Origin: Corynebacterium mustelae
GTDB lineage: Bacteria > Actinomycetota > Actinomycetes > Mycobacteriales > Mycobacteriaceae
DNA length: 64,000 nucleotides
Assembly: GCF_001020985.1 (NCBI RefSeq)
Contig: NZ_CP011542.1
Coordinates: forward strand, 434,001 to 498,000
Reading direction: 5' to 3'
Under the pieces are notes generated by a model, which saw nothing but the letters and a program-made list of their open reading frames with translations, did not search any database and was not told where the DNA came from. Positions 9,333 through 18,467 of the stretch are shown piece after piece. Positions within the stretch are counted from its first letter, which is position 1, and each line of letters starts with the position of its first letter. The position numbers and the translations under genes are program-made.

Positions 9333-10061
9333 ATGACCAATACCGCTTCGCAATCTGGCTTTAAAATTCCGGCCTACTTTGTGCTCATCGGCATATTTTT
9401 ACTGGCACAGGTGTGTGCAATAGTCGCGGAAAAGCACACCGTCGCCGATGCTGCCACCGCTAGCTTTTCGACGCTTACCGTAGTCATCCTCATTGAGCTC
9501 ATCAGTTGGGCCGCGCTGCCGATCGTGGCGTTTGTGCTTATTGTTAGTTTTCGTCGGTTTGGGCTGAGCCTACGGCTATTAAGCATTCTGGTGGGACTCA
9601 GTCTCATCACTGAAATTTCGTACGACTTGGCCATAAGCGGAACGTTTCTTAATATGTCGAGCCAGAACTTCATGTGGGCGACCGTTTTGTGCTTCGTGAT
9701 CGTGGCTGTTGATAATCACCTCAAAACCAAGCCGCGCCCTATTTACATCGCGGCAATGATCGCGGTGACACTCGCAGCACTGATGTGGGCGGTTCTTTTT
9801 AACATTGGGCTACGTTTTGGATTTGTCTATACCGGGGTAGTGCTCATTGCGCTTTTCCTTGTTTTTTACTACCTCCATGACCGGGAAAACACCATGATGA
9901 TGACAGCCGCCTTGTTTGGTGCATCGTTTGGAATAAGCCCGGCTATCGGAGTTATTTTCCTTCACTACCGAGCTGAAAACCTCGACACACAATCCACGTG
10001 GCCACACCCAGTAACCCTTTTGATCTATCCTGCGATGTTATGTGCAGCTAGTCTGCTGTAA
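9333..10061 (+). CDS. Integral membrane protein of unknown function
   Basis: I do not recognise this 242-aa protein. It has six to seven hydrophobic segments: roughly residues 12-30, 48-70, 78-95, 108-125, 138-158, 165-182 and 190-212. Loops are short and charged (HLKTKPRP, YLHDRENT). This suggests a small multi-pass membrane protein without an evident catalytic motif. It has no ribosome-binding site but a good -10 just upstream. It stands alone between the maltodextrin terminator and the str operon. One copy of the 11-base word CGTCGAAAAGC lies inside the coding sequence at 9463-9473. The frame is convincing because it is hydrophobic throughout and bounded by a terminator. Confidence 0.7.
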   Translation: MTNTASQSGFKIPAYFVLIGIFLLAQVCAIVAEKHTVADAATASFSTLTVVILIELISWAALPIVAFVLIVSFRRFGLSLRLLSILVGLSLITEISYDLAISGTFLNMSSQNFMWATVLCFVIVAVDNHLKTKPRPIYIAAMIAVTLAALMWAVLFNIGLRFGFVYTGVVLIALFLVFYYLHDRENTMMMTAALFGASFGISPAIGVIFLHYRAENLDTQSTWPHPVTLLIYPAMLCAASLL

Positions 10062-10377
10062 CTTAAGCAAGCGATAGCTGCTGTCATGTGCTTGGATTTG
10101 ACTGGGTGGCTAAATCTGTATAGGCTGCATTGAAGTCCCACATGTGTATGTGTTGGGAGCCTCAAGTTTTGCCTAATGGATTACCCATTACGGAAGTGGA
10201 ACATCAACAGTTGTTGATTGTTTTCTTAACTTGCTGGAACACACGGAAGCGGCCCCGGAAAAGAGCCCCTATTTTCGTTTGTATAGGGTCTTTGCGGGGT
10301 AGGTGTGCGCCAAGGCGAAACTGTAAAGCACTAGTTTCTCGCTGGTGAGAAATGTAAAAATTATAGAAAGACGGTTC
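10062..10377 (+). promoter_or_regulatory. Leader and promoter region of the str operon
   Basis: No gene is supported in these 316 bases. TTGACT at 10098-10103 with TATAGG at 10119-10124 (15-base spacer) is the best promoter guess. A second TGTATAGGG lies near 10270, about 105 bases before rpsL. A short frame at 10130-10348 has no family features. Confidence 0.4.
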
Positions 10378-10749
10378 ATGCCAACAATTCAGCAGCTGGT
10401 CCGTAAGGGCCGCCACGATAAGCCTGCAAAGGTGAAGACCGCTGCGCTGAAGGGTTCCCCACAGCGTCGTGGCGTGTGCACTCGTGTGTACACCACCACC
10501 CCTAAGAAGCCTAACTCCGCATTGCGTAAGGTCGCTCGTGTGCGCCTGACCTCCGGCATTGAGGTTTCCGCATATATCCCAGGTGAAGGTCACAACCTCC
10601 AGGAGCACTCCATGGTGCTTGTTCGCGGTGGTCGTGTGAAGGACCTCCCAGGTGTTCGCTACAAGATCATCCGCGGCGCACTGGATACCCAGGGCGTTAA
10701 AGATCGTAAGCAGGCTCGTTCCCGCTACGGCGCAAAGAAGGAGAAATAA
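10378..10749 (+). CDS. rpsL: 30S ribosomal protein S12
   Basis: Component of the decoding centre of the small subunit; 123 aa. The start at 10378 is fixed by the conserved [12 protein letters not shown]; an upstream in-frame start at 10345 would add non-family residues. Lys43 (TTPKKPNSA) and Lys88 ([11 protein letters not shown]) are both wild type, so there is no classical streptomycin-resistance substitution at these positions. A weak GAAAG ribosome-binding site lies about ten bases before the start. First gene of rpsL-rpsG-fusA. Confidence 0.99.
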   Translation: MPTIQQLVRKGRHDKPAKVKTAALKGSPQRRGVCTRVYTTTPKKPNSALRKVARVRLTSGIEVSAYIPGEGHNLQEHSMVLVRGGRVKDLPGVRYKIIRGALDTQGVKDRKQARSRYGAKKEK

Positions 10750-10754
10750 TCTAA

Positions 10755-11222
10755 ATGCGTAAGAATAGAGCTCCAAAGCGCCCTATTGTTAACGACCCAG
10801 TATATGGTTCTGAGGTTGTTACCCAGCTGGTGAACAAAGTTCTCAAGGACGGTAAAAAGTCCGTCGCTGAGCGTATCGTTTACGGCGCCCTAGAGAAGTG
10901 CAAGGAAAAGACCGGTACCGATCCAGTTTTGACCCTGGAAAAGGCACTCGGCAACATCAAGCCTGAATTCGAGGTTCGTTCCCGTCGTGTCGGTGGTGCA
11001 ACCTACCAGGTTCCAGTGGAGGTTCGCCCAGCTCGTGCAAATACCCTTGCTCTGCGTTGGTTGGTTACCTTCACCCGTCAGCGTCGTGAGAACACCATGA
11101 TCGAGCGTCTCGCTAACGAGATTCTGGATGCTGCAAACGGTTTGGGTGCTTCCGTGAAGCGTCGTGAAGATACCCACAAGATGGCAGAAGCCAACCGCGC
11201 GTTCGCTCACTACCGCTGGTAA
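10755..11222 (+). CDS. rpsG: 30S ribosomal protein S7
   Basis: Binds the 3' domain of 16S rRNA and starts assembly of the 30S head; 155 aa, normal length. It opens [19 protein letters not shown] and keeps the conserved [18 protein letters not shown] stretch and the C-terminal [15 protein letters not shown]. It starts five bases after the rpsL stop, so the two are cotranscribed. Confidence 0.99.
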   Translation: MRKNRAPKRPIVNDPVYGSEVVTQLVNKVLKDGKKSVAERIVYGALEKCKEKTGTDPVLTLEKALGNIKPEFEVRSRRVGGATYQVPVEVRPARANTLALRWLVTFTRQRRENTMIERLANEILDAANGLGASVKRREDTHKMAEANRAFAHYRW

Positions 11223-11235
11223 TCATAGCCACGAC

Positions 11236-11246
11236 CGTCGAAAAGC
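11236..11246 (-). repeat. Intergenic copy of the CGTCGAAAAGC word
   Basis: An exact CGTCGAAAAGC lies 13 bases after the rpsG stop. It is one of eleven exact copies in the window. Confidence 0.8.
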
Positions 11247-11257
11247 GATATCCAATG

Positions 11258-11311
11258 ACCCAACCGGAGATGAACGCACCGGCTATTACCGCCAGGCTTT
11301 CCTGGTTGGGT
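11258..11311 (+). promoter_or_regulatory. Stem-loop in the rpsG-fusA spacer
   Basis: ACCCAACC at 11258-11265 pairs with GGTTGGGT at 11304-11311, with a smaller inner stem CCAGG/CCTGG. There is no T run, so it is more likely an attenuation or mRNA-processing site than a terminator. Confidence 0.5.
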
Positions 11312-11453
11312 CTTATTGTCACTTTTAAGACGCGTCATACCAACTACCACGTTGGTGCGTAAAGTTTTCGCCACACACTGGCAAAATTGAACAAACACTA
11401 CCCGTAGTGAGTTCCGCCAAACTGGAACTCCAGCTACATAAGTTAGGACAATC

Positions 11454-13580
11454 GTGGCACCACAAGAAGTGCTTAAGGATCTAAACAAGGTCCGCAATAT
11501 CGGCATCATGGCCCACATCGATGCTGGTAAGACCACCACAACCGAGCGTATCCTCTTCTACACCGGTATCAACCGCAAGGTGGGCGAAACCCACGACGGC
11601 GGCGCAACCACCGACTGGATGGAGCAGGAAAAAGAGCGCGGTATCACCATTACCTCCGCTGCTGTTACCTGTTTCTGGAACGGCAACCAGATCAACATCA
11701 TCGACACCCCAGGCCACGTTGACTTCACCGTTGAAGTTGAGCGTTCCCTGCGTGTTCTCGATGGCGCTGTTGCTGTGTTCGACGGTAAAGAAGGCGTTGA
11801 GCCACAGTCCGAGCAGGTCTGGCGTCAGGCTGCAAAATACGACGTTCCTCGTATCTGCTTCGTAAACAAGATGGACAAGCTCGGCGCTGATTTCTACTAC
11901 ACCGTGCAGACCATCATCGACCGCTTGGGCGCTAAGCCATTGGTTCTTCAGCTCCCTATCGGTGCTGAGGATGACTTCGACGGCGTTGTCGACCTGGTAA
12001 ACATGCGTGCTATCACCTGGCGCGGCAAGGTCGAAACCGGTGCAGAACCAACCATCGAAGAAATCCCAGCCGACCTGCAAGACAAGGCCGAAGAGTACCG
12101 CGAGAAGCTGCTCGAAGCTGTTGCTGAGTCCGATGAAGAACTCATGGAGAAGTACTTCGGTGGCGAAGAACTGACCATCGAGGAGATCAAGGGCGCCATC
12201 CGCAAGATGACCGTGAACTCCGAAATCTACCCAGTGCTGTGCGGTACCGCTTACCGTAACAAGGGTGTTCAGCCGCTTCTCGACGCGGTTATCGACTACC
12301 TGCCAAACCCACTGGACATTGGTGAGGTTGTTGGACACGCAGTTGGTGACGATTCCACCAAGGTTGTTCGTAAGCCTTCCGTTGACGAGCCATTCGCGGC
12401 GCTTGCCTTCAAGATCGCCGTTCACCCATTCTTCGGTAAGCTCACCTTCGTTCGTGTGTACTCCGGTATCGTTGAGCCAGGTGCACAGGTTTCCAACTCC
12501 ACCAAGGGTAAGAAAGAGCGCATCGGTAAGCTATTCCAGATGCACGCCAACAAGGAAAACCCGGTTGACGAGGCACGCGCTGGTAATATCTACGCGTTCA
12601 TCGGTCTGAAGGACACCACCACCGGTGACACCCTCTGCGATGCAAACAACCCAATCATCCTCGAATCCATGGACTTCCCGGATCCGGTTATCAAGGTTTC
12701 CATCGAACCTAAGACCAAGTCCGACCAGGAGAAGCTGGGTCTGGCTATCCAGAAGCTGGCTGAAGAAGACCCAACCTTCACCGTTGAGCTTGACTCCGAG
12801 TCCGGTCAGACCGTTATCGGCGGTATGGGCGAGCTTCACCTCGACGTTCTGGTTGACCGCATGAAGCGCGAATTCAAGGTTGAGGCTAACGTTGGTAACC
12901 CACAGGTTGCTTACCGTGAAACCATCCGTAAGCCAGTTGAGAAGATCGAATACACCCACAAGAAGCAGACTGGTGGTTCCGGTCAGTTCGCGAAGGTTAT
13001 CGTTTCTCTCGAGCCATACGCGCCAGAACCAGAGACCTTGGAAGAGGGCGAGTCCGCAATCTACAAGTTTGAAAGCGCTGTTACCGGTGGTCGTGTTCCA
13101 AAGGAATACATCCCATCCGTGGACGCTGGTATCCAAGACGCAATGCAGTACGGCTTCCTCGCTGGCTTCCCGCTGGTGAACATCAAGGCAACTCTGCTTG
13201 ACGGCGCATACCACGAGGTTGACTCCTCTGAAATGGCCTTCAAACTTGCTGGTTCTCAGGCACTAAAGGAAGGCGTTGCTAAGGCAAAGCCAGTCCTGCT
13301 TGAGCCAGTGATGGCTGTTGAAGTCATTACTCCGGAAGAGTACATGGGTGAAGTCGTTGGTGACATCAACTCCCGCCGTGGACAGGTCAACGCTATGGAT
13401 GACCGTGCCGGTGCCAAGGTTGTAAAAGCCAAGGTCCCACTATCTGAGATGTTCGGTTACGTTGGTGACCTGCGGTCTAAGACCCAGGGTCGCGCCAACT
13501 ACACCATGATCTTCGACTCCTACGCTGAGGTTCCAACCAACGTTGCCGCAGATATCATTGCTGAGCGTACTGGTTCTTAA
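11454..13580 (+). CDS. fusA: Translation elongation factor G
   Basis: GTPase that drives ribosomal translocation and, with the recycling factor, ribosome recycling; 708 aa, normal length. G1 motif AHIDAGKT at residues 20-27, DTPGHVDF (G3) and NKMD (G4) are intact, followed by the usual domains II-V ([13 protein letters not shown] in domain IV). The GTG start at 11454 has a TAGGAC ribosome-binding site. It lies 231 bases after rpsG. A weak hairpin overlaps the stop codon (13579-13585 with 13590-13596). Confidence 0.99.
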   Translation: MAPQEVLKDLNKVRNIGIMAHIDAGKTTTTERILFYTGINRKVGETHDGGATTDWMEQEKERGITITSAAVTCFWNGNQINIIDTPGHVDFTVEVERSLRVLDGAVAVFDGKEGVEPQSEQVWRQAAKYDVPRICFVNKMDKLGADFYYTVQTIIDRLGAKPLVLQLPIGAEDDFDGVVDLVNMRAITWRGKVETGAEPTIEEIPADLQDKAEEYREKLLEAVAESDEELMEKYFGGEELTIEEIKGAIRKMTVNSEIYPVLCGTAYRNKGVQPLLDAVIDYLPNPLDIGEVVGHAVGDDSTKVVRKPSVDEPFAALAFKIAVHPFFGKLTFVRVYSGIVEPGAQVSNSTKGKKERIGKLFQMHANKENPVDEARAGNIYAFIGLKDTTTGDTLCDANNPIILESMDFPDPVIKVSIEPKTKSDQEKLGLAIQKLAEEDPTFTVELDSESGQTVIGGMGELHLDVLVDRMKREFKVEANVGNPQVAYRETIRKPVEKIEYTHKKQTGGSGQFAKVIVSLEPYAPEPETLEEGESAIYKFESAVTGGRVPKEYIPSVDAGIQDAMQYGFLAGFPLVNIKATLLDGAYHEVDSSEMAFKLAGSQALKEGVAKAKPVLLEPVMAVEVITPEEYMGEVVGDINSRRGQVNAMDDRAGAKVVKAKVPLSEMFGYVGDLRSKTQGRANYTMIFDSYAEVPTNVAADIIAERTGS

Positions 13581-13903
13581 AAACCAAGAGGTTTTTAAGT
13601 AAAACCACGGCTTAACGGAAAGCGCCCGCTGTGCCAGCGGGGCTACCTCCAAAAAAATGGGGGTAGCGGCCTTCTAAGGCCTTGAGTTACACTCTAGGTT
13701 TTAGACGGCCGTTACCCTGAAAGATTCCTAGAATATTCCGGTAGCGGTTTGAAAAACTAGCGCTGGGCGCTTAGGATCATGTAATTGGCACATTTGTAAT
13801 AGCTGTGCTGCCAGGCTGCCGAATTAGCAGCTAGAATGTACAGCACTGATCAAACCCGTGGCTGCGAGTTTCGTAGCCACCACGAAGTCCAGGAGGACAA
13901 CTA
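13581..13903 (+). promoter_or_regulatory. tuf promoter and structured 5' leader
   Basis: This 323-base spacer has no gene. From about 13708 it resembles the C. glutamicum tuf promoter region as I recall it (GGCCGTTACCCTG, later TTGGCACATTTGTAAT). A TAGAAT -10 candidate is at 13832-13837. A leader hairpin pairs 13858-13867 with 13871-13880 (one G-U). AGGAGGAC lies at 13890-13897, just before the GTG at 13904. Upstream, a hairpin (13642-13650 with 13659-13667) and a GGCC palindrome (13668-13681) follow fusA and may end or process its transcript. Confidence 0.8.
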
Positions 13904-15097
13904 GTGGCAAAGGCAAAGTTCGAGCGTACTAAGCCTCACGTAAACATCGGTACCATCGGTCACGTTGACCACGGTAAGACCACCACCACCGCTGCTATCA
14001 CCAAGGTTCTGGCTGACGCATACCCAGACCTGAACGAAGCTTTCGCTTTCGACGCCATCGATAAGGCTCCGGAAGAAAAAGAGCGCGGTATCACTATTAA
14101 CATCTCCCACGTGGAGTACCAGACCGAGAAGCGCCACTACGCACACGTTGACGCTCCAGGTCACGCCGACTACATCAAGAACATGATTACCGGTGCTGCT
14201 CAGATGGACGGCGCAATCCTCGTTGTTGCTGCCACCGACGGTCCTATGCCGCAGACCCGTGAGCACGTTCTGTTGGCTCGCCAGGTTGGTGTTCCTTACA
14301 TCCTCGTTGCACTGAACAAGTGTGACTCCCCAGACGTTGATGAAGAAATCATCGAGCTGGTTGAGCTTGAGCTTCGTGAGCTGCTCGCTGAGCAGGATTA
14401 CGACGAGGAAGCACCGATCATTCAGATCTCCGCTCTGAAGGCTCTCGAAGGCGATCCTAAGTGGACCCAGGCTATCCTCGACCTCATGCAGGCTTGCGAT
14501 GACTCCATCCCAGATCCTGTTCGTGAGACCGACAAGCCATTCCTCATGCCTATCGAGGACATCTTCACCATCACCGGCCGTGGTACCGTTGTTACCGGTC
14601 GTGTTGAGCGCGGTTCCTTGAACGTTAACGAAGACGTTGAGATCATCGGTATCAAGGAAAAGTCCACCACCACCACCGTTACCGGTATCGAGATGTTCCG
14701 TAAGCTTCTCGACTACACCGAAGCTGGCGACAACTGTGGTCTGCTGCTTCGTGGTATCAAGCGTGACGAAGTTGAGCGCGGTCAGGTTGTTGTTAAGCCA
14801 GGCGCTTACACCCCTCACACCGAGTTCGAAGCTTCCGTTTACGTTCTGTCCAAGGATGAAGGTGGCCGCCACACCCCATTCTTCGACAACTACCGCCCAC
14901 AGTTCTACTTCCGCACCACCGACGTTACCGGTGTTGTGAAGCTTCCTGAGGGCACCGAGATGGTTATGCCTGGCGACAACGTCGACATGACCGTTACCCT
15001 GATCCAGCCAGTTGCTATGGACGAAGGTCTGCGCTTCGCTATCCGCGAAGGCTCCCGTACCGTTGGTGCTGGTCGTGTGACCAAGATCCTGAAGTAA
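13904..15097 (+). CDS. tuf: Translation elongation factor Tu
   Basis: GTPase that delivers aminoacyl-tRNA to the ribosome; 397 aa. It opens [28 protein letters not shown] in the usual way: GHVDHGKT at residues 19-26, DAPGHADY, and NKCD are all intact, and the C-terminus [11 protein letters not shown] is complete. Start is GTG with an AGGAGGAC ribosome-binding site. It has its own promoter and terminator and so is transcribed apart from fusA. Codon choice is strongly biased, which produces a long artefactual antisense frame. Confidence 0.99.
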   Translation: MAKAKFERTKPHVNIGTIGHVDHGKTTTTAAITKVLADAYPDLNEAFAFDAIDKAPEEKERGITINISHVEYQTEKRHYAHVDAPGHADYIKNMITGAAQMDGAILVVAATDGPMPQTREHVLLARQVGVPYILVALNKCDSPDVDEEIIELVELELRELLAEQDYDEEAPIIQISALKALEGDPKWTQAILDLMQACDDSIPDPVRETDKPFLMPIEDIFTITGRGTVVTGRVERGSLNVNEDVEIIGIKEKSTTTTVTGIEMFRKLLDYTEAGDNCGLLLRGIKRDEVERGQVVVKPGAYTPHTEFEASVYVLSKDEGGRHTPFFDNYRPQFYFRTTDVTGVVKLPEGTEMVMPGDNVDMTVTLIQPVAMDEGLRFAIREGSRTVGAGRVTKILK

Positions 15098-15142
15098 TTT
15101 CGCTTGCGCCACCTCATGTGGCACAGTGATCTTTCTTGATCT

Positions 15143-15182
15143 AAAAGCCTCCACCTCGCGTTCGCGAAGTGGAGGCTTTTAC
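15143..15182 (+). terminator. Rho-independent terminator of tuf
   Basis: A 12-bp perfect outer stem (15143-15154 with 15169-15180), an inner CGCG-rich stem, and a closing TTTT. The A-rich left arm may allow it to work on both strands. Confidence 0.9.
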
Positions 15183-15234
15183 ATTCTGCTTTGCTCTTTA
15201 CAGCTGCGGGGCGGTAAGTTAAGGGGGCGGGTGT

Positions 15235-15246
15235 GCGTCGAAAAGC
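15235..15246 (-). repeat. Intergenic copy of the GCGTCGAAAAGC word
   Basis: An exact GCGTCGAAAAGC lies 27 bases before the start of the rRNA methyltransferase gene. Confidence 0.8.
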
Positions 15247-15273
15247 ACAATTGGTCTTCTGAAAGGGTTCTTC

Positions 15274-16077
15274 GTGGAGAAAAATGATGATCTCAATCAC
15301 GTACCAGTGTGCAACACCTCTGATATCCGCCTGGTGCGGGTAAAAGAAACGTTACGTAACCGCAACCTCAATCCCACATTATTCGTCATTGATGATGAAG
15401 AAAATATTATCCAGGCAGCGCGAGCGGGGGTCGAGCTGCTAGGTGTCTTCATTAGCTCCACCGCCCGTGTGTCCAGTGAGTTTTTCCAAGAAAAGTCACT
15501 AGCTAACGTCGATATAAATCAAGTGGAAGCTTCGGATGTACGCGAAATTTTTGGTTCAGAACGCTTGTCTCGAGTTTTTGCTCTAGCCAAATGGCATGAT
15601 CGCCCGAACCTCACCTCCGTATTTGACCGGCCTGGCGACATTGTTGTCTTAGATGGCGTGCGCCTGATGGGCAATATCGGTGCCATCGTGCGAAATGCCT
15701 GTGCTTTTGGTGCTGCGGGAGTAGTTCTTATAGAAAGTGATATCCCAGACCTAGTTGATCGCCGGTTGATTCGGTCTAGCCGCGGAACCGTCTTTTCCAT
15801 CCCCGTTGTTGTGGCAAACCGGGCGGAAATTATTGAGCACGCGCGGAAGAATGATATTCCCTTCGTGGTTCTTGATGGCGGATCGGAAAAAGATATTTCT
15901 GAGATAAGCAGACAAGACTCGCAGATTGCAATCGTTTTGGGGAGCGAAAAAACAGGGCCATCTGCGGTGATGAAAGACGTCGCCACCACGTCTTATCGCA
16001 TCAGTATTAACCCTGCGATAGAGTCGCTGAACGTCTCGGTTGCAGCGGCTATAGCACTGCACGAGCGGCGGCGTTAA
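15274..16077 (+). CDS. TsnR-like 23S rRNA 2'-O-methyltransferase (SpoU/TrmH family)
   Basis: Predicted S-adenosylmethionine-dependent RNA ribose methyltransferase, 267 aa. The SPOUT knot motifs are complete: GNIGAIVRNA at 133-142 with catalytic Arg140, LGSEKTGPS at 222-230, and SLNVSVAAAIALHE from 251. From memory, the stretch GDIVVLDGVRLMGNIGAIVR and the following SDIPDLVDRRLIRSSRG match the thiostrepton-resistance methyltransferase of Streptomyces (about 269 aa) far better than general TrmH or RlmB. That enzyme modifies A1067 of 23S rRNA, where EF-G and EF-Tu bind, and this gene sits directly after tuf. GTG start with GAAAGGG ribosome-binding site. Target and resistance role are inferred. 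Confidence 0.82.
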   Translation: MEKNDDLNHVPVCNTSDIRLVRVKETLRNRNLNPTLFVIDDEENIIQAARAGVELLGVFISSTARVSSEFFQEKSLANVDINQVEASDVREIFGSERLSRVFALAKWHDRPNLTSVFDRPGDIVVLDGVRLMGNIGAIVRNACAFGAAGVVLIESDIPDLVDRRLIRSSRGTVFSIPVVVANRAEIIEHARKNDIPFVVLDGGSEKDISEISRQDSQIAIVLGSEKTGPSAVMKDVATTSYRISINPAIESLNVSVAAAIALHERRR

Positions 16078-16134
16078 GTTGCTTGGAGGGCGCAGCACAA
16101 TGCGAAAATTTATATTCGCATAAGTTTATTTATA

Positions 16135-16241
16135 GATTTTGAAAATCTGGGAATAGCTGACCTTGGTTCTGTGTTGAAGTAAATACAGCTCAACCACGGC
16201 GTGTGGCCTACTGCTGTCGATTTTGAAAACTGATAATAGCT
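16135..16241 (+). repeat. Pair of near-identical direct repeats upstream of the surface-protein gene
   Basis: GATTTTGAAAATCTGGGAAT plus AGCT (16135-16158) recurs as GATTTTGAAAACTGATAAT plus AGCT (16219-16241), 84 bases later. They lie in an AT-rich 228-base spacer, the second about 65 bases before the start at 16306. Possible operator or promoter duplication. Confidence 0.6.
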
Positions 16242-16305
16242 TAAGTTAAATCAGTTTTGTCAACGACGTATGTTCATCTAGTCAGCTTATTGAAAGGACA
16301 CTTAA

Positions 16306-17808
16306 ATGGCGTTTGGTTTCAAACACAAAATCGCCGCTCTTTTGGTGCCTATAGTTGGTGCAAGTATTATCAATCTCCCAACCGTGGCCTCTGCGATGGA
16401 AAAATCCGACGTATCGATTAATTTCGGCTGCGAAATCACAAGAGGCGGTTCGAATCCGAACAAAGTCTTTTTCACTCATTCCGCTTTCCCAGTGCGGCTA
16501 TCCGCAAACGTGTCGCGGCTTGTCAATGTCGGTATCGCTGATCCTTTTGACTACGCGATTAAGAACTTATCGGTATCATTCCCTAGCAGGCTTCCTGGTT
16601 CGACAAACCCAGAACTAACTGGAATCTCGCATGCTCGCATCAACCTACCGAACCCGTCGGGAGTCGATAATTTCGCAGCGGAGGCTGCACCTAACTCAGG
16701 TGGTATCGTCACGCAAAGCGGGAAGGTACTTGCGCTTTCCGGAGGAGCAACCAGCGATGATGTAGCGTCCTTTGATGATCTGGCCAAGATTACAGAACCC
16801 AAAGGTATTCAAGGGACTCGTGTCGGCGATGCTGTGAACGTGAAGTTTCCAGACACTACTTTGAAAGTTCCAGCCCAAAACGAGCAACGGGAACTAAAGT
16901 TTGTGTTGCCAGAAACTAGCAATCTTGCAGACGTTAATTCAGTGACATTGACAGCAGCGGGAACCGCAATCAATGGTAATGAGCGCCTTAATGTAGTTCT
17001 TCGCTGCATACCGGCATCGTTCCAGTCTCCATTCCCAACGGTAAATATAGTTTCCCAAGACGCAGCTGCTATACGTTTCCTCAACTTTGGCGAAAGTGTA
17101 CGGACTGCTGTACTAAACCAGTCCAATACATTGACAGGCGTGGCCTTAAAAGAAAACGGTAAACCAGCGCCAAAAGACGTGCCGATCATCCTTGATTCCG
17201 ATGAACATTTAGGCTCATATTCCAATGCGCAGGCTTTAACAGACGAAAACGGAATTTTTCGATTCGAATTTACCGCCCGAAGTGATGAGCTGTATTTCGA
17301 CGGTGGTTTCGTCGATCTATTTGCGCGGGTTGGAGGGCTTACAAGTCCAAAGCTGCGGCTGAACACTGTCGCTGAAAACAAAGCTGGCAGCGCTCAAGTC
17401 AATCCTGAATCCATAGATGTGAATCCGAGACCAGGCACCATTACCATCGGTGGCACGACAACGATTGAAGTGACGCTAAATTTTGCGAACGGAATTCCAG
17501 AAAACCTACCAGAATCAATTCAGATAACTATCGATGGTTCTCCCGTCCAAGTAATGCGCAAAGGGAAAACCAATGTCTACAGCACAACCTATACACCTAC
17601 TACCACCGGGCTGAAGATCATTGGGGCAACCTTCGGTAATGCCTCAGCCTTCGCGGCGCTGGATGTTACTGAGAAGAATAATCCGCCCAGCGGCGGCTCG
17701 TCGTCAAGCGTGTGGAAGATCGTGGCGGGTGTTGTTGGAGCACTGGGCTTAATCGGTGCCTTGATCGCTGGTGCCCTGAACTTCCTGCCTCGCGCTTTCA
17801 AGTTCTAA
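16306..17808 (+). CDS. Secreted surface protein with C-terminal membrane anchor
   Basis: Unnamed cell-envelope protein, 500 aa. A clear signal peptide (FKHKIAALLVPIVGASI, ending VASA at about residue 30) leads into a beta-rich extracellular part with two Ig-like or beta-sandwich stretches. One contains GVALKENGKPAPKDVPIIL and TDENGIFRFEF, like invasin/transport-protein Ig folds; the other is VNPRPGTITIGGTTTIEVTL. A proline/serine linker (NNPPSGGSSSS) precedes a membrane segment (residues about 470-490) and a short basic tail FLPRAFKF. There is no LPXTG motif, so sortase anchoring is not expected. Ribosome-binding site GAAAGGA. No function can be assigned; adhesion or envelope structure is a guess. 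Confidence 0.8.
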   Translation: MAFGFKHKIAALLVPIVGASIINLPTVASAMEKSDVSINFGCEITRGGSNPNKVFFTHSAFPVRLSANVSRLVNVGIADPFDYAIKNLSVSFPSRLPGSTNPELTGISHARINLPNPSGVDNFAAEAAPNSGGIVTQSGKVLALSGGATSDDVASFDDLAKITEPKGIQGTRVGDAVNVKFPDTTLKVPAQNEQRELKFVLPETSNLADVNSVTLTAAGTAINGNERLNVVLRCIPASFQSPFPTVNIVSQDAAAIRFLNFGESVRTAVLNQSNTLTGVALKENGKPAPKDVPIILDSDEHLGSYSNAQALTDENGIFRFEFTARSDELYFDGGFVDLFARVGGLTSPKLRLNTVAENKAGSAQVNPESIDVNPRPGTITIGGTTTIEVTLNFANGIPENLPESIQITIDGSPVQVMRKGKTNVYSTTYTPTTTGLKIIGATFGNASAFAALDVTEKNNPPSGGSSSSVWKIVAGVVGALGLIGALIAGALNFLPRAFKF

Positions 17809-17817
17809 ACCGGTGCG

Positions 17818-17856
17818 GTTAACTGTATTGCCCACAACCTTGGCGGTACAGTTAAC
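17818..17856. promoter_or_regulatory. Perfect 10-bp inverted repeat before the DUF421 gene
   Basis: GTTAACTGTA (17818-17827) and TACAGTTAAC (17847-17856) are perfect reverse complements separated by 19 bases, ending two bases before the GTG start at 17859. No T run follows. Could be an operator for the downstream gene or a stem ending the upstream one. Confidence 0.65.
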
Positions 17857-17858
17857 AT

Positions 17859-18410
17859 GTGGACCAGCTACTGACATTCATGACAACCCAATTGACCATT
17901 GAACCATGGCGGATCCCCGTGGTTGTTATGAGTGGGGTAGGAATCTACTTCGCCTTCTTGGTGTCGGTACGGGTATTTGGCTCCCGGATTTTAGCAAAAA
18001 TGACCACCTTTGATGCGGTGGTCATTGTCATGTTCGGGGCAGTTGCTGGCCGAGTTATCGTCGGCCACCCGCCCACGCTAGCCGCAGGAATTATCGGTCT
18101 TATAACCCTAATGGTGCTGGAAGCTGTCTTTGGCATAGCACGTGGCGTCGGGCCAATTCGGGCGGCATTGGACGGTCGGCCCCAAGTAGTGGTCGCGCAT
18201 GGGGAAATTATCATGAAACAGATCCGCAAAAGCCACATTTCCCGCTCTGACATCAAGCACGCGGTCCGCCGCGCGGGAATCCCCAACATGAAATATGTGC
18301 AGTTGATGATACTTGAACCAACCGGCGAGCTCTCCATCTTCCGGACCGGCGAACCCGTTGACCCTGACTTACTCAAAGGGGTCGCAGGCGTGGAGTATCT
18401 ATATCCATAA
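17859..18410 (+). CDS. DUF421/YetF-family membrane protein
   Basis: Small membrane protein of the YetF (DUF421) family, 183 aa, function unknown. Two to three N-terminal membrane segments (VVVMSGVGIYFAFLVSVRVF; FDAVVIVMFGAVAGRVIV; TLAAGIIGLITLMVLEAVF) are followed by a cytoplasmic domain with the family pattern DGRPQVVVAHGEI, then MKQIRKSHISRSDIKHAVRR and a C-terminal EPTGELSIFR. The start may be GTG 17859 or ATG 17880; neither has a convincing ribosome-binding site. It converges on the peptide-binding protein gene. Confidence 0.85.
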   Translation: MDQLLTFMTTQLTIEPWRIPVVVMSGVGIYFAFLVSVRVFGSRILAKMTTFDAVVIVMFGAVAGRVIVGHPPTLAAGIIGLITLMVLEAVFGIARGVGPIRAALDGRPQVVVAHGEIIMKQIRKSHISRSDIKHAVRRAGIPNMKYVQLMILEPTGELSIFRTGEPVDPDLLKGVAGVEYLYP

Positions 18411-18418
18411 AACCAAAA

Positions 18419-18453
18419 CCGGGGCTTGCACCGATTAGGTAGCAAAACCCCGG
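18419..18453. terminator. Probable bidirectional terminator between convergent genes
   Basis: CCGGGG (18419-18424) pairs with CCCCGG (18448-18453), extended by TTGC/GCAA (18426-18429 with 18442-18445). A-rich sequence precedes it, giving a T tract on the minus strand. It lies between the DUF421 stop and the peptide-binding protein stop. Confidence 0.65.
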
Positions 18454-18467
18454 CCGTTGGCGGTTAT

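Noticed and set aside
10130..10348. A 72-codon plus-strand frame before rpsL
   Set aside because: No family likeness, and it lies in the str promoter and leader region.
11481..12425. A 314-codon frame antisense to fusA
   Set aside because: Same codon-bias artefact; low-complexity Val/Leu/Asn-rich translation opposite a certain gene.
13579..13596. Rho-independent terminator directly at the fusA stop
   Set aside because: The 7-bp AT-rich stem lacks a following T run and overlaps the stop codon, so it is too weak to call.
13901..15154. A 417-codon open frame antisense to tuf
   Set aside because: Its length is a product of the extreme codon bias of tuf; the translation has no family pattern and no ribosome-binding site.
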